64,000 nt of DNA, from assembly GCA_011503125.2 (NCBI GenBank), contig WWBZ02000001.1, positions 620,001-684,000 of the forward strand. Direction: 5' to 3'. A program made the position numbers and the translations under genes. Under the pieces are notes generated by a model. The model was not told the DNA's origin. It made no database searches and saw nothing but the letters and a program-made list of their open reading frames with translations. The stretch is from Botryosphaeria dothidea (lineage: Eukaryota > Ascomycota > Dothideomycetes > Botryosphaeriales > Botryosphaeriaceae). Below, piece after piece: positions 44,888-54,739 of the stretch (position 1 is its first letter; every line of letters starts with the position of its first letter).

Positions 44888-46105
44888 CTAAAAGGCAGTC
44901 CTCCATTGATCGTTGCGGTTCACGAACACGCAGTTATTACGAAGCTTGCCGATTGCACCCTGGTTGCTCCAGATTATGAACGTTTCCTCGTCGTCATCGG
45001 TTTTGCCAAGGAAGCTTTGCTCAAGCTTTGACACGCCCTGGCCGAAGAGAATCGCCTTTACCACAAGGTTAATGATATGGCCAATACAGCGCACTCGACA
45101 GGAATGGTATGAGATAGGAAGATCCTTTTGTAGTACGCGAATCGCCGTGTCGTTGTTGTCAGCATTGTCGCATATGACATAACCAATGCATTCAGTGCAG
45201 TTGTACTGCTGGAAGCAGCGAAGAGGGACTGAGGCGATATTCTCACCACTGTGAGAGCCGAGAATACGCCCAAAGGCAAGAAGACCGGTTTGAATGGTAC
45301 CAGAGTGGTCAACGAAGTGAGCGTTTACAGCGCAGTACGCCCTTTTGTTGCCCTCGTCAGCGGTCCATATATCGGTACTGATATTGATCTTTCTTCGAGA
45401 CTGGGAGACCAGCTGCTTCACCTTCTCCCTCCGATTTTCAAAGGAGAGCTTGATCCACTTACTTATACACGACGGGCTCTGTACGAGCATGGCCTTTGCT
45501 GCTGGCCCGCCCATTACAATCAATTTGCGCAGCTCCTCTAGAACGGCTGGTCTAAAAGTCATCAAGCTTGATCACTGTGTCGGTGAGCTTTTGCTTAAAC
45601 TGGACGTCGCTGAAAGGCGTTACAAGCGAGAAACTTCTTGGTGTTGACGAAACGCTGTGTGAAGGCGAACTCGACGGTCTAGGAGGGTTGGGTAGGTTAA
45701 AAACGCCATGCTTCGTGCCCAAATGATCAGCCTGGTTGGCCGTACCAGTCCCTTTGAAGATTCCCATATTTTAGTGTTTAAACGGTCGCAGTATCGGCAG
45801 ATCCAATACCGAATACCGTCAGCTTCACATTCAGCGCTGTGTTCGAAGATCCAGGCCGGCTTACGGCTAGTATTGACCACTAAGCGATGCCTCTATCGGT
45901 AGGAAAGACGAAAAAGTGGTCTGCCATTATAGCGGACTTTGTCCAGATCGATATTGCGAACGGTGTGGGAAGTTGTTGGAGTCTCTATCGATTCGGTAAT
46001 TGCGGTCGGTTCAGGCGTTGAATCCGCTGGCGGTGGCGACGTAGGAGGCGAGGACAATGGAGAAATCTCTTGCCGTGAGATCCCGGGGGCGATGAAGCGG
46101 TCCAT
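44888..46105 (-). mobile_element. hAT-family DNA transposon relic (BED finger + partial transposase)
   Basis: From the ATG at 46105 (MDRFIAPGISRQEIS), minus-strand fragments in several frames run in order. A Pro/Ser-rich leader comes first, then a BED-type zinc finger (RYWICRYCDRL, with DHLGTKHG after a frameshift). The transposase core follows in the frame 45565-44888: ISTDIWTADEGNKRAYCAV supplies the first catalytic Asp, YVICDNADNND follows, and CRVRCIGHIINLVVKAILFG is the typical hAT block. The frame stops after DQWRTAF, so the C-terminal hATC dimerisation region is missing. At least three frameshifts separate the pieces. The relic resembles Restless/Tol-type fungal hAT elements and is not autonomous. 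Confidence 0.75.
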
Positions 46106-46312
46106 CGCGCCGCGGAGACTCTGGGGGTGTGCAATTGGATGAAGGGTCAGATCCAGAATATAGGTGAAATTTTGCGGTGGTCCGAGCTGCTTAGTTTGCA
46201 TATCCACATCCCTGGGGGTTGGTGCAGTATGCCAAAATATGTCTCCAAACTATTCAGTTATCCGTCTCGTCGCGACGCGTCGACGAGAGGTCAACCGACG
46301 GACGGGGCGGCT

Positions 46313-46345
46313 GACGTCACGTTTCTTAGCGTCGGACGTGACGTC
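46313..46345. repeat. Perfect 10-base inverted repeat (GACGTCACGT / ACGTGACGTC)
   Basis: The arms at 46313-46322 and 46336-46345 are perfect reverse complements with a 13-base spacer. A second small palindromic pair, CTCGTCG/CGACGAG, lies just upstream near 46266-46287. They lie 5' of the hAT transposase start and may be subterminal transposase-binding repeats or CRE-like promoter sites. Confidence 0.6.
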
Positions 46346-46778
46346 TGACGGGACAGAAGACACTGCCAGGGCACCTAATCTCCGTCAACTATCCTAATTC
46401 AGCTAGCAGGCTTCACCAAACATTCGATACGCGTATGCGGATGGCTGGAGGGCTCCGACCAATCAAACAAAATCGGTCCCGGAGACGCGGAGAACATCGT
46501 ATGTCATGATCAGGCAACGGTGTGCGCTCCTCATCGGATGTAAATGGTCCGTCCATGTGCACTGCCCCTTCAGTCCTGGTATGCGTATGAAATATCTCTT
46601 CCGGGTCCAACGGAATTTTGTTATCCGATGCCGGGACAGAGATGCATGGGCAACGGGGCCGGGAAGAGCTCACAGCCGCCTTCGGTATTAATCTGCCCAA
46701 GAACTTTCGATTTATTGACAGGTATAAATAAGTTTGAACTTAAGCTTTCTGAGTAAATTAAGTTATCCTTCCTTCACC

Positions 46779-48097
46779 ATGTATCCTTTCAATATAACAG
46801 TTCAATGGTTCGCATTGTCTATGCTTTTTTCAGTCTTAACAATAGTAAGCTCCACACATCTGCTTACCTTATCGCACATATCTGACAAAATCAGCGCGGG
46901 TCCGCCACTCAGGATCTCGGTGGGGCAGACCGGAAATCAGTTCCATCATTATAACCACTTCTTGGAGTTGAAGTCACTGGAAGATCTGTAGCTGCCAATC
47001 CTTTGCAGCCCAAGACCAAGTACAACCCTTTTGTCCTCGCCTACCACAGGGACATGGGCAATACTCGTTCCGACGATTATTGAGGCCCCCTTGGCGGGAA
47101 CATCACCACGGCGTCTTCTACGCACATCAAACCGGCTTCTCTATTTTGGGATGACGAGGGTCGCCTCGCTGCGGGTGCCATCTGCAATGACACCACGACG
47201 TGCATCGTAGCACTAAATCCTAAGACTTTTGATATTATGGCGACATGGGCTGGTCCTACAGACCAAGGTGCGACGCTCTTCTTTCCATTCTTCACCTATT
47301 CGACAATGTACCAAGGGCGCTACGTCACCCCAGCACTCGGGCCGCGTATCCCGGAAGTCGAGCAAACAGACACCACCAATGAGACATCTCTCAAGCTCGT
47401 GAACGAGGTGGAATTGTCCGGCTTGGTCGGAGAGCAGAACCAAATAATCAACTCAGCGTACGACGGCGATGGGAACCTTTGGTTCACCACCGGAGGCTTT
47501 CGCGGCGCTGGCGTGGGGTCGACCAACACCTCGGCGGTAATTGGCTACATCGAGAGCGACGGGACAATCAATCACCTAGTCCTCCAGGACACCAACGTGG
47601 AGAACGGCGTGGCCATGAGCGGCACCACGGTCTACGTCAATACCGGACCCGCCGGGGCCAACGACCATCCCAACGCCGTTGGCCACCTCTACGCTCTAGC
47701 ACCCAGCCCAGACGGTATCCGGATCCTCTACAACGAAACCTACGACGCCGACTCCAGCATCAAGCCCGGTGGTATCTCGCGCGGCTCGGGCTCGTCGCCC
47801 AGCCTGCTGGGCACGGACTACGTCGCCGTCACGGACAACGCGGACACGCAGATCCGGCTAAACATCTTCAAGCAGGCCAGCAATGCAAGCTCCTCCTCCG
47901 CCTCGTCCTCCACCGCCGAAAACGACCACGGCAATAGCAAGAGCAGCAACCTCGTCTGCACCGTCCCGTTCTTCCGCCCCAACGCCAGCGCCACCGAAAA
48001 CACCCTCATCACGCACTACGACGGCACCACCTACAGCGCCGTCGCCACCAAACGCACGGTCGCCCAGAATCAACTCTGTCTGACTATTTTGCCTTAA
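46779..48097 (+). pseudogene. Secreted beta-propeller-like protein, truncated relic
   Basis: A hydrophobic N-terminus starts at 46779 (MYPFNITVQWFALSMLFSVL) in one frame, which stops at 46991. The body is in another frame from about 46990: NPFVLAYHRDMGNTRSDDY, then TGA (47081-47083), then GPLGGNITTASST and an open run to 48097. A 3'-splice-like TAG at about 46991 could mark a lost intron. The body has repeated blades (GNLWFTTGGFRG, AVIGYIESDG, VGHLYALAPSPDG) like SMP-30/gluconolactonase or related secreted propellers, and many N-glycosylation-type NxT/S sites. The frame ends at CLTILP, eight bases before a 29-base inverted repeat, which suggests that the 3' end was lost at a rearrangement. 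TGG to TGA would explain the internal stop. Confidence 0.6.
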
Positions 48098-48104
48098 TTC
48101 CTCA

Positions 48105-48172
48105 GGCACCACATTGATTCCTTCCTCGGTCACTCCCTACCACGTGACCGAGGAAGGAATCAATGTGATGCC
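48105..48172. repeat. 29-base inverted repeat (strong hairpin)
   Basis: The arms at 48105-48133 and 48144-48172 match as reverse complements at 28 of 29 positions, around a 10-base loop. The core is GATTCCTTCCTCGGTCAC on the left arm. It lies immediately after the truncated propeller frame. It could be a foldback made during break repair, a terminator-like hairpin, or the end of an inverted duplication. Sequence beyond the arms is not palindromic. Confidence 0.9.
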
Positions 48173-49020
48173 ATGAAGGCCTCTTGGACCTCTTGTACGT
48201 TTTTGGTGTCGTCTTCCATTGCTCAAGAAGGGCGAATTCCGAGAAGGAGAGGCAGACAGTAGCTAGTAAAGACTCAGAATTACATTGTCGGCTTGAATCA
48301 TAATACACAAGAGAGACTTACAATAAGTTTGAGGAAAAGTAGATCTCAGTGCTGGGGGTCGGCGGCGCGGTTGGAGGTTCAGCGAGGCGGATGATACCAG
48401 AACGCGGAACTGCCACGTCATTGTATATTTTGTGCTCGAGGGTTCGTGCTCACATTTAACTGAAAATATAACAAAGTTTATCTGCTGATAACAAGTGCTG
48501 TGCACCTGCAAATTATTATTCAGCTCATGTTGGGCCAGTATTGCACTTGCGATAGTGATCGTCACGCGGATGATGTTGGAAAATTGGTTGAATTGATAAT
48601 GAGTTGTGTTGATGGCATGTCCCATGAGAGGGGTATGAGAGGGTGCCTGCTATATAGACTATTTGACGCGAAACCCAATGTGGAGCATTCTGAGACGATA
48701 TTTCCAACAGATGATCTGTCTCTGGGTCTCTCTGGTTTCATTTCAACTGCCATTTCCACATTCGCTTCATTGCTGCAAGGCTAGAATTCGAGGGGAAGTG
48801 CTAAAAAAAATTATCATATGAAGCGGCCATTTTGGGTGATGAGAAATCTCCGCTTTCACTGATCCGAGACATTTTCGTACAGAATACAGGGTAGTATGTG
48901 GTGCGGCCCTAGGTTCAGCCCGAGAAAGAAATTCACGCATCGGTACCCGAAGCCTGAAATACGATATCTTCCGATCGCCAATTAGGAAACATTGTGCTGC
49001 GGTATCGGGGCACGGTTGAA
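48173..49020. other. Intergenic stretch
   Basis: About 850 AT-rich bases between the inverted repeat and the P450-like fragment. Only short frames occur. No gene or further copy of the inverted repeat is seen. Confidence 0.5.
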
Positions 49021-49497
49021 ACCATAGTTCCACTGCACCGCACTCCGCGCCTTCCTCCTCGCCAACCACTCCGCCGTCTCCTGCACGACCGCCTACGTCC
49101 GGGAAGCCCTCCGCCTCTGCCCGCCCCGCGCCGTGCACCCCGCGTCACCGCTGCCCCTGTCGTCGTCGTTGGAGAGGCCGGCGCGCGCTACCCCACCGCG
49201 GGCTGCGATGTCGTTGTCCTGCGGCGCGCGGTCGCCCGCGGCCGGACGCGTTTCGGGCCGGGGCGCTGGGCCGTCGGGGCGGGGCGGCCGCTGTGTCCGG
49301 GGGAGGGGGGCGTGAGAGCGGGTGGCGGTGGCGGTGACGGCGCGGGAGGTTGATATCGGGGCGGCGGGTGAGGTGTGGGATGTGAGGTGTCCGGGCGAGA
49401 TGAGCGAGGTGGATGGGGAGAGGGCGTATCTGCTTGAGGGAGGGATGCGTGTGGCGGAGGGGTTTCCGTGTAGGGTGAAGGTGGCGGTGGGAGGATA
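49021..49497 (+). pseudogene. Possible cytochrome P450 C-terminal fragment
   Basis: A GC-rich island in AT-rich surroundings. One frame reads TTAYVREALRLCPPRAVHP, which fits a P450 K-helix (ExxR as EALR) and the following Pro-rich turn. A second frame farther on ends VDGERAYLLEGGMRVAEGFP before a stop, which resembles the last strand of some fungal P450s. The heme-binding Cys loop between them is not recognisable and the frames do not join. If the call is right, only a scrambled 3' third remains. Confidence 0.35.
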
Positions 49498-49869
49498 GGG
49501 ACGTCTCGGGGTGTCAGTTGAGGTTCTGCTGAGGGGGGAAAGGAGTGCTGGTACTTCTGGTGCGGAAGCATGGTCCCATCAAGTTGTGGGGTATGATGGT
49601 CAAGCGGAGGGCATGCGCTAAGCAGATTAGGAAATTTTGCTGGGCTCTGTCTGCATGCCGATTGGCTGGGGAGGAGAGGTGCTGGGTCACAGGTCAAGTT
49701 TCCAAGCATCATTGCCGGGACTGCTTCCGAGGAAGCTTATTTCCGTTCCCGGCGAGCTTGAATGCCGTTCTGGGGACTGCCGAGGACGGTCTCATCAAGG
49801 CCTCACGCATTTCCGGGATTGCGGGGGATCTGCTTGGGATGGCTGCGGCCCCACTCCGAGCCATCAAAC
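49498..49869. other. Short intergenic stretch between relics
   Basis: About 370 bases with no recognisable coding sequence, lying between the P450-like and PhyH-like fragments. It may contain further decayed parts of either gene. Confidence 0.35.
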
Positions 49870-50160
49870 GTGATATTTTAGCCCATCTGCCCACCTCCCC
49901 ATCATCAACGAAAACGAAATGTGCCTCGGCTACGGCATCGCGCACCAGTTTTTCACCTGGGCGATCCGGCAGGAACCCGGCGTCGTCGAAGCGTTCGAGC
50001 GCGTCTACGACACGTCGGACCTCCTCGTCTCCTTCGACGGCGTCAACGTCGCCTTCCCCGACCGCGCAGACCTGTCGCCCAACAAGCCGTGGCCGCACCA
50101 GGACCAAGATCCTGAGAAGCCCAGATTCTAGTGCTTGCAGGAGCTAGTCAACGTCTTCGG
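49870..50160 (+). pseudogene. Phytanoyl-CoA dioxygenase-like fragment
   Basis: One frame encodes about 80 residues, including INENEMCLGYGIAHQFFTW, EAFERVYDTSDLLVSFDGVN and NKPWPHQDQDPEKP. The HQD supplies the HxD iron-binding pair of this Fe(II)/2-oxoglutarate dioxygenase family, and the context matches fungal PhyH-like proteins. The frame ends at TAG after PRF; the next residues (CLQELVNVFG) still fit the family before another stop. The 5' part and the distal His/Arg are absent. It is a remnant lying directly beside the FAD oxidase of the candidate cluster. Confidence 0.6.
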
Positions 50161-50677
50161 GTAGGAGACGACGATGGCGGAGGCGAGCCAGGAGGATCTG
50201 GAGGGAGGTGTTCGAGAATACGAAGAGCATGACGCATTTGTGGGTGGAATTCCGATTAATATGGGCGGATAACTGTGTCCGTATGATACAGGGAAGTTCA
50301 GGCAGTCTGTGAGGTTGACGGAGAGGGGTTTAGGCTGACTGAGATTCAGTATGTGCAGGACTCGTAATTCTCTTTTGGTCGCTTGCAACCATCCATCACT
50401 TCCCCCGCTATATCCTAGAAAAAATTAGACGACTACGAAAATTATGTCATTGTTCTTTCAAATGATAACAAATGATAATTCACAAGATTCAATAGAGCTA
50501 CCACATTGGCCCACCGAGGTGTGTGGATATGGAAGGTCAGCCAAGGGGTTGATGTCTCGAAGATGGGTGTAGGTTGAATTATTATTCAGATACGTCTTAT
50601 GTACATTATGACGAACAGTATTTCACATTAATCAAACATTTTTCTCCACAAGAGCAATCAGCCTCCTTTTCCCGCAG
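50161..50677. other. Intergenic region 3' of the FAD oxidase
   Basis: About 500 AT-rich bases holding the presumed 3' UTR of the minus-strand FAD oxidase gene and the decayed end of the PhyH fragment. Nothing else is seen. Confidence 0.45.
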
Positions 50678-52450
50678 TTACTCGAGCTGCGTGTTCGCCA
50701 GTCCCTTAGCAACGCAAGCCTTAGTGGCCGGCACGCGTCCCCTGTTAAACAGGCACTCCGGATCATACTTCTCCTTGATCTCGACCAGCTTCTTGAAGTT
50801 CTCCGCGCCCCAGACCTCCTCGGCCTTGCTGTACGGCGCACTACACAGATCCATCAGCACGCGCAATCACTTTTTTTCAAGCAGGGGTTCCGCTTACATG
50901 TAGTTGGGGTAGTCGTAGATGGCAGGCTCGTCCAGCTCGTTCTGGAAGTCGCGCAGGTACGACATCATCTTGTTCTGGTCCTGGTCGTACAGCCACTGGG
51001 TGGTGCTGTCGTTGCTCCACTCGCCCGACGTCAGCGTGATGTGGCCGCTCGTGGCGTGCGGCCACGAGGTGGCGGTGTCGGTGTCGGGGCCGACGCCGTT
51101 CCAGCCGGGGAAGATGTCTGCGGGGTGATATCAATATGATGGTGTTTGAATGGGGACAGGGAGGAAAAACTTACACTCGTCGACCCACAGGGTGTGGCCG
51201 GGGTCCTCGCCGCGCTCGAGCATGCCGTTGACGGTCTCCTTGTAGATGGCGAAGGTGTTCTGGTAGAACTCTGGGGTGGAGTTGGTGTGGCTCTTGCCGT
51301 AGAAGAGGCGGTTGTAGCCGTATGGGTAGTTGGTGAGGAGGTACTGCTGGAGGGTCTTGAGCGAATAGGTCTGGAAGACGATCTGGTCGGCGTTCTCGTA
51401 GAACTGGCCGAACGTCTCGTTGAACTTGGCCTGGTCGCCGCCGAAGTACAGCGCGTTGAGCTGGAGCGTGTACTCGCGGTCCTTGACAGGGACGAGGGCG
51501 TTGATGTTGGTGGGGTCCTTCAGGTAGTAGAGCAGAGCGGGGAAGGCGTCTGGGTCAGTGTTGCTCTCCCACCAGGCGGCAGTGGCGTTGAAGACTTCAT
51601 CGGCCTTGTCCTCGCCCCATGCGATGGTGCCGACGTAGACGCTGCCGGGGTCGGGGTAGGCCTGGATGTAGAAGTGGGTAACGACGCCGTAGCCGAGCCA
51701 GCCACCGCCAGTAGCAGTCCAGAAGAGGTCGCTGTACTCGTTGTAGGGGTTGGCGTAAACGATGGTGCCGTTGATCAGGACGACCTCAATGCCGACGAGG
51801 TTGTCGTTGGCAACGCCGTACCGGTTGGTCTGGAAAGCAATACCGCCTCCGAGAAGGAAGCCACCGACGCCAATAGAGGCCGCACGCGGGCCCAGGAAAG
51901 CCCAGCCGGTTCCGTCCAGAGTGTCGTAGACATCACCGGCTTCTGAGCCACCGCCAATTTTGAGAACGGCATACTCGGTGGAGTTCTTGGGAGGATTCGT
52001 GACGATCTCGGTAGAGCCAATCTTCTGAAGGTCGATGATGACGCTCGGAGACTGGGCACCCCCAAAGTCGGCGTGACCACCACCCATGATGGCAAACCCA
52101 TCTTCCCACAGCGGGTGGACATTGGAGTAGAACTGCATAAGGATGCTGACCTGCTCCGGGGTCTCGGGGTAGACAATGGCGTCCGGATAGGCCTTGCGCT
52201 GCTTGGTCCACACCCGCGCAATCGTAGAGCCGTATTTCAGGTCTCCCGAACGGGCAATGGTAGCGTTGCCAAGAGCGCTTGCAAGTGCAGAGAGGGCGTC
52301 ATCCTTGGTGGTGAAGTTGGTGGAAGCGAAGGTGGTGACGGGTGGTTCGGGAACTGAGTGAGTGTAGTTCCTCTGCTGCCAGACGGTTGCAGCATTGGCT
52401 GCGGGGAGGAGCCCCAGCAGCAAGCTGCCGAAAATAGCAAGCGACTGCAT
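50678..52450 (-). CDS. Secreted FAD-linked oxidoreductase, berberine-bridge-enzyme type
   Basis: Three exons (52450-51175, 51117-50898, 50840-50678) join in phase into 552 residues. The ATG at 52450 begins a clear signal peptide (MQSLAIFGSLLLGLLPAANA). The FAD_binding_4 domain includes PETPEQVSILMQFY, FAIMGGGHADFGG with the His that usually bonds FAD covalently, GPRAASIGVGGFLLGGGIAF and WTATGGGWLGYGVVT. The C-terminal BBE domain ends in NYIAPYSKAEEVWG and YDPECLFNRGR. Multiple NxS/T sites fit secretion. Such enzymes oxidise carbohydrates, alkaloids or polyketide/NRPS products; many belong to secondary-metabolite clusters. It is divergent from the 2-hydroxyacid dehydrogenase across 699 bases, which suggests co-regulation. 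Confidence 0.93.
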
Positions 52451-53149
52451 TGGATTGAAAGGAGAACGAATGAGCGTGCGAAACCCTGCTGCTACTGAGC
52501 AAAGAGTGGGCAAAAGCAGCAGCTTTTATGAGAGGACGGATTCATGCCGACCACAAGCTCCGAACTCGGTGGCCTGATTCATGTCGGAATAGAGAACGGT
52601 GCAAGTTGAATGCCGCAATTTTTCGCCGCGGACCCATGTCCCAAAAAGCAGGGACAGAAAGGCATGGATATACAGAGATCCGATGGGATGACTAGGGTGT
52701 AGGGCCCAGCGGTGAGGCGAAGCTGGCGGGTGTTGTAGTCAGAGGCTGCTTCCAAGTGAAGGCTCGCGATCTGAGCAATTTTAAGGGTGGAGCGTTGTAC
52801 CTGGTTGGGCAGCTCGCCCTGGAACCTTGTAGGCGGTCCGTATTCCCTCTGGGTTAAGATCAGCAATCACAGATAAGATGATCGCATAAGACTTTCGGAC
52901 CGGCACCATGCACGGCCCCTGTCTGCAGCGGAGAAATCCAGGCTCTGCATGCAAGGCACTGCTATCCCAATCTCTGCCAGCTCCAAGCTTTGATCGAGCC
53001 GACTTGTGCGTTACTTAGCCAATGCTTGTCATGACCACGGTTTCATACCGAGAGCGTGCGAGCATGGGGGAGCCAACTCCCCTTTCCCCCAGTATTAGTA
53101 CCCGGCGAATTTGTCCTTCCCGGTGATTCCTTCAGGACGCAGAAACACC
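52451..53149. promoter_or_regulatory. Divergent promoter of FAD oxidase and 2-hydroxyacid dehydrogenase
   Basis: This 699-base gap separates the start codons of two divergent genes, so it probably acts as a bidirectional promoter for the candidate cluster. I cannot point to a defined transcription factor site; a CCCGG-containing pair near 53101-53123 is only suggestive. No gene lies in it. Confidence 0.5.
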
Positions 53150-54251
53150 ATGCATTCATATTCCAACGCCGAGAAGCCCAGAATTTTGTTTCTGGGTGCA
53201 CCAAAGCATACCGGTGGAGGCATCGACGAAAACCGGAAACACTTCGATATTGGTGTAAGTTTTAACCTTGAATTTTGAGTTGCATGTCGTTAAGCTTAGT
53301 CGCCAGATTCTCGAAGCATCAACCCGCACCGAGCTCCTTGCCAAGCTACCAGCTGCCGTTGAAGCTGGAGGTCCATATGAAGCCGTCGTCTGCCGTCTTG
53401 GAACGCAGCCCTTTGAACCCTTCGACGCCGAGCTTTTGTCTCCGCTTCTTCCGCACCTCCGCATAGTTGTGTCGGCACAAATCGGCTACAATGATTTCGA
53501 TGTGGACTGGATGACTTCTCAGGGCATCTGGTTCTGCAACACCAGACACGCCACCGGAGAGGCCACCGCCGACATGGCTCTCTTCCTCATTTTGGCAGTA
53601 CTCCGCGACACCTCTCGTGCCGAGCAAAACTTCCGACAGGGCCGCTGGCGGCAAGGGCTTGCTCTTTCGCGAGACCCGGCAGGACTGACGCTCGGAATTG
53701 TGGGCATGGGTAACATTGGCAAGTGCCTGGCCCGCAAAGCGTCTGCATTCAACATGCGGGTCAAGTACTTCAACCGAAACCGCCTGCCGGCCAAGGACGA
53801 GCCGGTCGGAGCATCGTACTGTGCCACTCTGGAAGAACTGCTGCGCACCTCAGACATTGTCTCCCTTCACTGCCCCTTGACGTCCAACACAACTTGCCTG
53901 ATGGGGCATAACGAGTTCGAGATGATGAAAGATCAATCGTATCTGATCAATACGTCGCGCGGGCCAATCGTCGACGACGAGGCGCTGATCGATGCGCTTG
54001 AACGTGGCAAAATTACTCGCGCAGGGCTTGATGTGTTTGGAGGCGAGCCTGCAGGCATTCACTCGTATTTCATGGAAAGCGACAAGGTTGTGGTGCAGCC
54101 ACACATGGGCGGATTGACCGAGGGCTCATTTGCGAGAGCGGAGGAAGAGTGTTTTGCCAACGTGCGGAAGTTCTTTGCTGCAGGGAGGCCAGTTGCTCCG
54201 ATCAACGAGGTGCGACTCAGGAAGGACTCTTTTGAGCCCGAGTCAGAGTGA
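53150..54251 (+). CDS. D-isomer-specific 2-hydroxyacid dehydrogenase
   Basis: Two exons, 53150-53254 and 53307-54251, give 349 residues. The 52-nt intron runs from GTAAGT to CGCCAG; an alternative AG upstream would break phase. The Rossmann motif is GIVGMGNIGKCLARKA, followed by YFNRNR. An Asn-Arg-Asn instead of the usual acidic residue after strand 2 hints at NADPH preference (inference). Catalytic residues are Arg in INTSRGP, Glu in GLDVFGGEP and His in QPHMGG. The enzyme should reduce a 2-keto acid to the D-hydroxy acid, or the reverse. Its position between an FAD oxidase and an NRPS-like reductase, with its 3' end 489 bases from the latter, suggests that it supplies a hydroxy or keto acid substrate. 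Confidence 0.93.
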
Positions 54252-54739
54252 TGGGATTTCCGGAGTAGATCCTTGTAAAAGGCAGCTAGAAGAACGCACA
54301 CAATACCTGTCTCAGACCCACTCTGCGTTATCGCGGAAGTCTTTCCGGCGCATGCCGGCTTTCCACCTTATATCTGTGGGCCCATGCACATCGTGCCTAC
54401 TTCCCACTAAATGCTCAGGGACGTGGGATTCTGTGCGCTGACTCGCGGGGTTTGTGGGCTTTGGGGCACGCTGGTGTGACGTATGGTGCAGACAATCCTT
54501 GCTGCATGCCGTATGGCGCTGCGAAACAGCTCTGGCCAAGCATGGTGTTGAGATATTAATCGGATCTAATCTATGCGATTGCGGAGCCGATCAATATGAG
54601 CGCGCGGTATAAGTCCGATCATAGCACCGGTCTCGGTCCGACGCAGGTACTGTACCTGAGTGCTGCACACCCTCGAGCTTCTGGGCAGTGGACCAATTTT
54701 TTTTTTTTTCATCACATCAAAGGAAAAAGGGAAGACACC
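54252..54739. other. Intergenic region upstream of the NRPS-like gene
   Basis: 488 bases with the dehydrogenase 3' UTR and the NRPS-like promoter. A T11 run lies just upstream of the start (about 54699-54709). The frame is open upstream of 54740 without an ATG. Nothing else is seen. Confidence 0.45.

Noticed and set aside
44590..46370. CAGTG (44595) and CACTG (about 46360) as terminal repeats of the hAT element
   Set aside because: Sequence beyond the five bases does not match and no 8-base target duplication flanks them.
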